Shown: positions 60,423-64,000 of the stretch, piece by piece | Layout: every line of letters begins with the position of its first letter | Numbering within the stretch: position 1 is the stretch's first letter | DNA from: an uncultured Ruminococcus sp. | Lineage (GTDB): Bacteria; Bacillota; Clostridia; Oscillospirales; Ruminococcaceae | DNA: 64,000 nucleotides | Direction: 5' to 3' | Assembly: GCA_910584195.1 (NCBI GenBank) | Contig: CAJTYV010000002.1 | Location: forward strand, 199,314-263,313 | Translations under genes and position numbers: made by a program | Notes under the pieces: generated by a model | Told to the model about the DNA's origin: nothing | What the model saw: the letters and a program-made list of their open reading frames with translations, nothing else | Databases searched by the model: none

Positions 60423-60436
60423 AAACAGGGTATACT
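60395..60436 (+). promoter_or_regulatory. Crp-type operator and promoter of trxA
   Basis: TGTGACTTCATCACA (60395-60409), with the same following CAGAAAGAAA as the ferredoxin operator, and -10 TATACT (60431-60436). The distance from operator centre to -10 (29 bases) is the same as at 59560. The site lies within the end of the preceding gene. Confidence 0.82.
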
Positions 60437-60469
60437 AAAGATACAATAAAATAAAGGATGGTAATTCAT

Positions 60470-60778
60470 ATGTCAGTTTTAAGTGTAAATAAAAATAATT
60501 TTGAATCTGTTAAAAACAGTGATAAGCCGGTTCTCCTTGATTTCTATGCCGACTGGTGCGGTCCATGCCGCATGGTATCGCCTTTGGTGGACGAAATCGC
60601 AAAGGAAAATCCGCAGTATCTTGTTGGAAAAATCAATGTAGACGAAGAACCAGAACTTGCACAGGCTTTTGGCGTAGCAAGCATTCCGACTCTTGTTGTA
60701 ATGAAACATGGCAGGATCTTTCAGCAAGTTATTGGAGCAAGAACCAAGTCACAAATGCTTGCCATGTTAAAGGGCTAA
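60470..60778 (+). CDS. trxA: Thioredoxin
   Basis: 102 residues from the ATG at 60470. Active site WCGPC (Cys30 and Cys33), the cis-Pro loop SIPTLVV and the usual thioredoxin fold throughout. An ATG four codons earlier overlaps the ribosome site AAAGGA. Reduces protein disulfides. The stop overlaps the end of the convergent Crp-family gene by 12 bases, with no terminator between. Confidence 0.96.
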   Translation: MSVLSVNKNNFESVKNSDKPVLLDFYADWCGPCRMVSPLVDEIAKENPQYLVGKINVDEEPELAQAFGVASIPTLVVMKHGRIFQQVIGARTKSQMLAMLKG

Positions 60779-61441
60779 TTGACGCAGACGCTGTTTATCA
60801 AGAATTTTTATTCCCTTGCGGGACACTTCAACAATCCCCTCACCTGCAAAATATTTCAGCATTCTTGATACGACTTCACGAGCAGAGCCAATATATCGGG
60901 CGATCTGCTCATGAGTAAGTGTAATGATATCGGATCCGGTTCTCGTACTCTCGTCTGAAAGAAAAATCGCAAGCCGTTTGTCAATACTCATAAAGAGTAT
61001 CTGCTGCATGACCCACATCACATCTGAAAAACGACTGACGGCAGTTTCAAGCGCAAATATTTTTATCTTTGGATTGCGAGCGGAAACTTCAGCAAAAGCA
61101 GAACCGCTGATAACATAGCATTCGCTGTCCTCTTCTGCGTCAACAAACACATCAAAGGTGATCGTCTGCAATACGCAAGAAGCCGACAGCATACACATAT
61201 CGCCCTTATGCAGACGATATAGCGTAATTTCCTTTCCTTCTTCGGACATAATATAAAGACGCAGACTGCCGGAACGAACAAAAATCACGCCGGAGCATTC
61301 GTTGCCATCGTGAATGTTAGTGCCTTTCGGATAGTTCAAAGCAAATGAGTTGCGGCAGATAAAGCTGCGGTCGGATTCCGTTATTTCATTCCAGAACGGG
61401 AATATTTCCTGATAGACAGACTCAAACATTTTTTGTTCCAT
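60767..61441 (-). CDS. Crp-family transcription regulator
   Basis: 224 residues. Cyclic-nucleotide-binding-like beta roll (25-125), dimer helix (128-150) and winged helix (168-215). The recognition helix reads SAREVVSRML; Arg188, Glu189 and Arg193 match the three Crp residues that read TGTGA. There is no N-terminal Cys cluster as in Fnr; Cys29, Cys49, Cys83, Cys89 and Cys108 are present, so a thiol or heme signal is possible. The two operators found here are its probable targets. Start after AAAGGAG; divergent from the CoA-disulfide reductase gene, 35 bases apart. Confidence 0.92.
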   Translation of the reverse strand: MEQKMFESVYQEIFPFWNEITESDRSFICRNSFALNYPKGTNIHDGNECSGVIFVRSGSLRLYIMSEEGKEITLYRLHKGDMCMLSASCVLQTITFDVFVDAEEDSECYVISGSAFAEVSARNPKIKIFALETAVSRFSDVMWVMQQILFMSIDKRLAIFLSDESTRTGSDIITLTHEQIARYIGSAREVVSRMLKYFAGEGIVEVSRKGIKILDKQRLRQLAL

Positions 61442-61476
61442 TGAAAAAACTCCTTTCAGAAAAGAGGTATAACTAT

Positions 61477-63147
61477 ATGAAAACGATTATTATTGGCGGT
61501 GTTGCCGGAGGGGCTTCCGCAGCGGCAAGACTGCGCAGACTTGATGAAACGGCAGAAATTATTGTGTTGGAGCGTGGGGAATATGTTTCCTTTGCCAACT
61601 GCGGACTGCCGTATTATATAGGCGGCGTTATTACCAATCAAAATCACCTGACGCTGCAAACACCGGAAAGCTTTTGGTCAAGATTTCGTATTGATGTCCG
61701 TGTGAACAGCGAAGCGGTAAAAATCAATCCCGAAACCAAAACAGTGACAGTTCATAATTTAAAATCAGGGAAAAGTTACAAGGAAAGCTATGATAACCTG
61801 ATCCTTTCACCGGGGGCAGAGCCGATCAAACCAAATATTAGTGGAATCAACAATGACTTCGTGTTCACACTTCGTAATATTCCCGACACTTTAAAAATCA
61901 AAGAATATATCGAACGTACAATGCCGAAGTCTGCCGTTGTAGTCGGGGGTGGCTATATCGGCGTTGAAATGGCAGAAAATTTGAAAGAGGCAGGACTGGA
62001 AGTATCTATCGTGGAACTTGCCGATCATCTCATCACTCCTTTGGATTTTGATATGGCAGCCGATGTACATCGTTATATCAAATCAAAAGGAATCAATCTG
62101 TATCTGAGTAACGGTGTAAAAGTCCTCAACGAGCATACAGTCATTTTGCAAAACGGTGAAATTCATGCTGATATGGTTATTATGTCAGTAGGCGTTCGTC
62201 CTGAAACTGCATTGGCTAAGGAATGTGGTATCAAGACGAATCACCGTGGCAGTATTGTTGTTGACCAGAATATGAAAACTAATATTCCGCATATTTACGC
62301 TGTAGGAGATGCGGTAGAGGTGGAGGATTTTATCACAAAATCTCCTGCTTTCATCCCACTTGCCGGTCCTGCCAACAAGCAGGGACGCATTGCGGCGGAT
62401 AATATTGCAGGACTGTCCTCAGAATATGCCGGTACGCAAGGTTCAGCTGTGCTGAAGCTCTTTGATATGACCGTTGCTGCGACAGGAATCAATGAAAAAA
62501 GTGCCAAAGCGGCAGGTATGGACTATGACAAAACCTATATTTACTCCGGTTCTCATGCTTCTTATTATCCCGGTGCGAGCAATATGTTAATAAAGGCGCT
62601 GTGGGACAAACAGACGCTGAAAATACTTGGTGCACAGATCGTCGGATTTGACGGCGTGGACAAGCGTATGGATGTATTGGCAACAGCAATTCGTTTTGGC
62701 GCAAAAATCACCGATCTTGCAGAACTTGAACTTTGCTATGCACCGCCATTCGGCAGTGCTAAAGATCCTGTTAATATGCTTGGCTTTGTCGCTGAGAATG
62801 TCATTAGCGGAAAAGTAAAACAATTTTTCTGGAATGATGTTGAAAATCTGCCTCGCGACGGCAGTGTGACGCTTCTTGATGTCAGAACTGCCACAGAAGT
62901 ACAGCGTGGCAAAATAGATGGCTTTATTAACATTCCTCTGGATTCGTTGAGAGAACACATTTCAGAAATTCTCAAGGACAAGCCTGTTTACGTTCATTGT
63001 CACAGCGGACTTCGCAGTTATATCGCCTGCCGCATACTTTCAGGCAGCGGCTATGAATGTTTTAATCTTGCAGGCGGTTGGCGGCTTTACGAGTCTGCGA
63101 TCAATGAAAAAAATGTTCCTGAATATATCTGCACTGAATGTAAATAA
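61477..63147 (+). CDS. CoA-disulfide reductase/NADH oxidase family flavoprotein fused to rhodanese
   Basis: 556 residues from the ATG at 61477 (AGAGG upstream). Residues 1-450: pyridine-nucleotide disulfide oxidoreductase with FAD motif IIIGGVAGGASAAARLR, redox Cys42 in SFANCGLPYY (single-Cys type), NAD motif VVVGGGYIGVEMAE and dimer domain. Residues 465-556: rhodanese with Cys508 in HCHSGLRSY. The fused type (CoADR-Rhd) acts on CoA persulfides, disulfides or polysulfides. It suggests the island handles sulfane sulfur or CoA-disulfide stress. Confidence 0.94.
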   Translation: MKTIIIGGVAGGASAAARLRRLDETAEIIVLERGEYVSFANCGLPYYIGGVITNQNHLTLQTPESFWSRFRIDVRVNSEAVKINPETKTVTVHNLKSGKSYKESYDNLILSPGAEPIKPNISGINNDFVFTLRNIPDTLKIKEYIERTMPKSAVVVGGGYIGVEMAENLKEAGLEVSIVELADHLITPLDFDMAADVHRYIKSKGINLYLSNGVKVLNEHTVILQNGEIHADMVIMSVGVRPETALAKECGIKTNHRGSIVVDQNMKTNIPHIYAVGDAVEVEDFITKSPAFIPLAGPANKQGRIAADNIAGLSSEYAGTQGSAVLKLFDMTVAATGINEKSAKAAGMDYDKTYIYSGSHASYYPGASNMLIKALWDKQTLKILGAQIVGFDGVDKRMDVLATAIRFGAKITDLAELELCYAPPFGSAKDPVNMLGFVAENVISGKVKQFFWNDVENLPRDGSVTLLDVRTATEVQRGKIDGFINIPLDSLREHISEILKDKPVYVHCHSGLRSYIACRILSGSGYECFNLAGGWRLYESAINEKNVPEYICTECK

Positions 63148-63186
63148 CAAGAATCTGTGCGTTGAATTTTTATGTAACATGCTTTA

Positions 63187-63225
63187 GGCAACACCGCACA
63201 AAGATTGTGCGGTGTTGCCTTTATT
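63187..63225 (+). terminator. Terminator of the CoA-disulfide reductase gene
   Basis: A 14-bp perfect stem (63187-63200 with 63206-63219) and 5-base loop followed by TTTATTCTTTT. One arm repeats a sequence also present at 10857-10872. Confidence 0.92.
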
Positions 63226-63607
63226 CTTTTCCGTCGTTATAATCACACTTTTGACATTGCAACATGGAGTTTTCTTTATCTTCCTTATAGTAAGCACCTG
63301 CCCATCTGCAAATACTTTGCAAAATCGGAACAACAGAAGCTCCTTTTTCAGTCAATGAATATTCCACTCTCGGAGGAATTTCGTCATAAGATTTTCGATT
63401 TACGATTTCATTTTTAATAAGCGATTTCAGAGATGCAGCAAGTACAGCGTCAGTGATGTTGGATAACTCTTTACGCAGTTCGCTGTATCTAAGAGTTTCC
63501 TTTGCTGCTAAAACACATATAATGCGGGAATCCCACTTCCCGCCGAATACATCCAGCCCGTATTCCAGTGGGCAGCGTATATCCTTTTCAAGTTTTGGTT
63601 TGTACAT
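63221..63607 (-). CDS. HxlR-family regulator with redox-type cysteine
   Basis: 128 residues from the ATG at 63607 (GAGGTG upstream; a GTG three codons earlier is too near it). Winged helix with GGKWDSRIICVLAAK, LRYSELRKELSNITDAVLAA and the wing PRVEYSLTEKG. Cys12 in DIRCPLEYGLDVF is the position of the redox-sensing Cys of HypR/YodB. Additional C-terminal Cys pair CQKC. Likely an oxidant- or electrophile-responsive regulator acting on itself and on the DUF134 fusion. Confidence 0.9.
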   Translation of the reverse strand: MYKPKLEKDIRCPLEYGLDVFGGKWDSRIICVLAAKETLRYSELRKELSNITDAVLAASLKSLIKNEIVNRKSYDEIPPRVEYSLTEKGASVVPILQSICRWAGAYYKEDKENSMLQCQKCDYNDGKE

Positions 63608-63634
63608 GGTGATCACCTCAAGTTCTTTTTCTTC

Positions 63635-63688
63635 ATTATATCACTATATATCAAAAAATACAAGTTACTATGAAAATTATTAGTTACT
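63635..63688 (-). promoter_or_regulatory. HxlR promoter with direct repeats
   Basis: TTGTAT (63658-63663), 17-base spacer, TATAAT (63635-63640) on the minus strand. AGTTACT occurs twice on the plus strand (63663-63669 and 63682-63688), 19 bases apart, and the span 63661-63683 is the element shared with the DUF134-fusion promoter. Autoregulation is likely. Confidence 0.75.
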
Positions 63689-63734
63689 TTATGTCCTGCA
63701 ATGCATAGGCTCCATTATTTTCTACAATAACCAA

Positions 63735-63771
63735 AATGGGTGCAGAATCATTTTATCTTCTGCACCCATTC
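63735..63771. terminator. Hairpin between the HxlR gene and the truncated gene
   Basis: 13-bp perfect stem AATGGGTGCAGAA/TTCTGCACCCATT (63735-63747, 63758-63770). T-rich after on the plus strand and moderately so on the minus strand, where it would end the truncated gene's transcript. Confidence 0.78.
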
Positions 63772-63782
63772 TATTTTTTCAT

Positions 63783-63957
63783 TTACAATGTTTTTTTGTT
63801 GTCAGCACCAGGAGTAGTTACGATAACCTTATCTGGTGTAATGATAAGAGCTCCTTTCGCCGTGGCTGCACCGTTAAACATTTTTTCAGCCATGTCTTTA
63901 AATGTTTTTACAATTTTGCCTTCTGTTACATATTCTGCAACACCCTTAGAGCCTGTT
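63783..63957 (-). pseudogene. 3' fragment of a gene cut off by an element end
   Basis: A minus-strand frame ends at TAA (63783-63785). Its last 50 or so codons read GVAEYVTEGKIVKTFKDMAE, then KMFNGAATAKGALIITPDK, VIVTTPGADNKKTL. It looks like real coding sequence (regular Lys/Gly/Ala usage) followed by a terminator. Going upstream, the frame runs into a stop within AATGTGAACAGGCTCT, the end of a MITE/IS-like terminus. So the 5' part is missing or displaced. I do not recognise the family. Confidence 0.55.
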
Positions 63958-64000
63958 CACATTAAAATATAGCATCAAAAATCATAGCAAGCTGAACAAT
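63949..64000 (+). mobile_element. Terminus of a MITE- or IS-like element running off the window
   Basis: GAGCCTGTTCACATTAAAAT after TTA resembles the terminus of the element at 30121 (GAACCTGTCCACATAGAAAT). The rest lies outside the window, so length and coding content are unknown. Confidence 0.5.

Noticed and set aside
60767..61441. Fnr-type oxygen sensor
   Set aside because: No N-terminal cluster of cysteines with Fnr spacing, and the recognition helix matches Crp rather than Fnr.
63736..63972. Plus-strand frame at the right end of the window
   Set aside because: It runs through a terminator hairpin and is opposite a better minus-strand coding fragment.

Overview
The window looks like a chromosomal segment of an anaerobic, plant-fibre-degrading Firmicute close to Ruminococcus (Oscillospiraceae), most like the R. 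flavefaciens group. This rests on type I dockerins, a double CE12 esterase with a ruminococcal module order, a GH94 cellobiose phosphorylase, a GH5 cellulase, class I Firmicutes promoters (TTGACA-17-TATAAT) and strong GGAGG ribosome sites. No tRNA, rRNA, CRISPR array, prophage or intact transposase was seen. Assignments are read from sequence by eye; no database search was run.

Layout. 1-7.0 kb (minus) is a chromosome-segregation and cell-envelope operon: a site-2-protease-like membrane protein that lacks its HExxH motif, scpA, scpB, a DUF2953 protein, gerW/ytfJ, a D-Ala-D-Ala carboxypeptidase, rluB, a small unknown gene, homoserine O-acetyltransferase and a membrane protein cut by the window edge. 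rpmB and a 1042-residue dockerin-bearing double CE12 esterase follow. 11-15.5 kb holds a C39-like lipoprotein and a two-component system with a third, exported partner. 15.6-20 kb holds metK under a SAM-I riboswitch, then a Y-family polymerase/YolD/YczE-like operon. 20-30 kb holds a SulP transporter, a TSCPD protein, a dockerin protein of unknown function, pyrB fused to a PyrI-type zinc domain, an HD hydrolase, asnB and a von Willebrand A lipoprotein. 30-43 kb holds pth-mfd, a lipoprotein, cellobiose phosphorylase, an ArsR-type regulator, an amidohydrolase, tadA behind a degenerate CPBP-like membrane protein, and rplJL with an L10 leader. 43.5-57.8 kb holds polA, rimI-tsaD, sporulation-type genes (ylbJ, yqfC, yqfD), a GH5 lipoprotein, metG and further lipoproteins.

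57.9-63.7 kb is the most unusual part: a compact redox/sulfur island. It has a CGGC-domain protein, a DUF134 regulator fused to a NifX/NafY-like domain with a His/Cys-rich tail, a 2[4Fe-4S] ferredoxin, a membrane Fe-S protein, a thioredoxin, a Crp-family regulator, a CoA-disulfide-reductase/rhodanese fusion and an HxlR regulator. Two promoters carry near-identical TGTGA-N5-TCACA operators at the same distance from their -10 boxes. Two others (the DUF134 fusion and the HxlR gene) share a 20-of-23 element overlapping their -35 boxes. This suggests two small interlocked regulons: a Crp-type regulator acting on ferredoxin/thioredoxin, and a redox-sensing HxlR acting on itself and the fusion gene.

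Two dispersed repeat families run through the window. One is a three-hairpin element with five recognisable copies; in two of them the element runs into the TAA stop codon of metK and pyrB. The other is a MITE-like family of about 140-165 bp with a conserved core but different termini, plus terminal remnants. At the right edge such a terminus adjoins what looks like a truncated gene.
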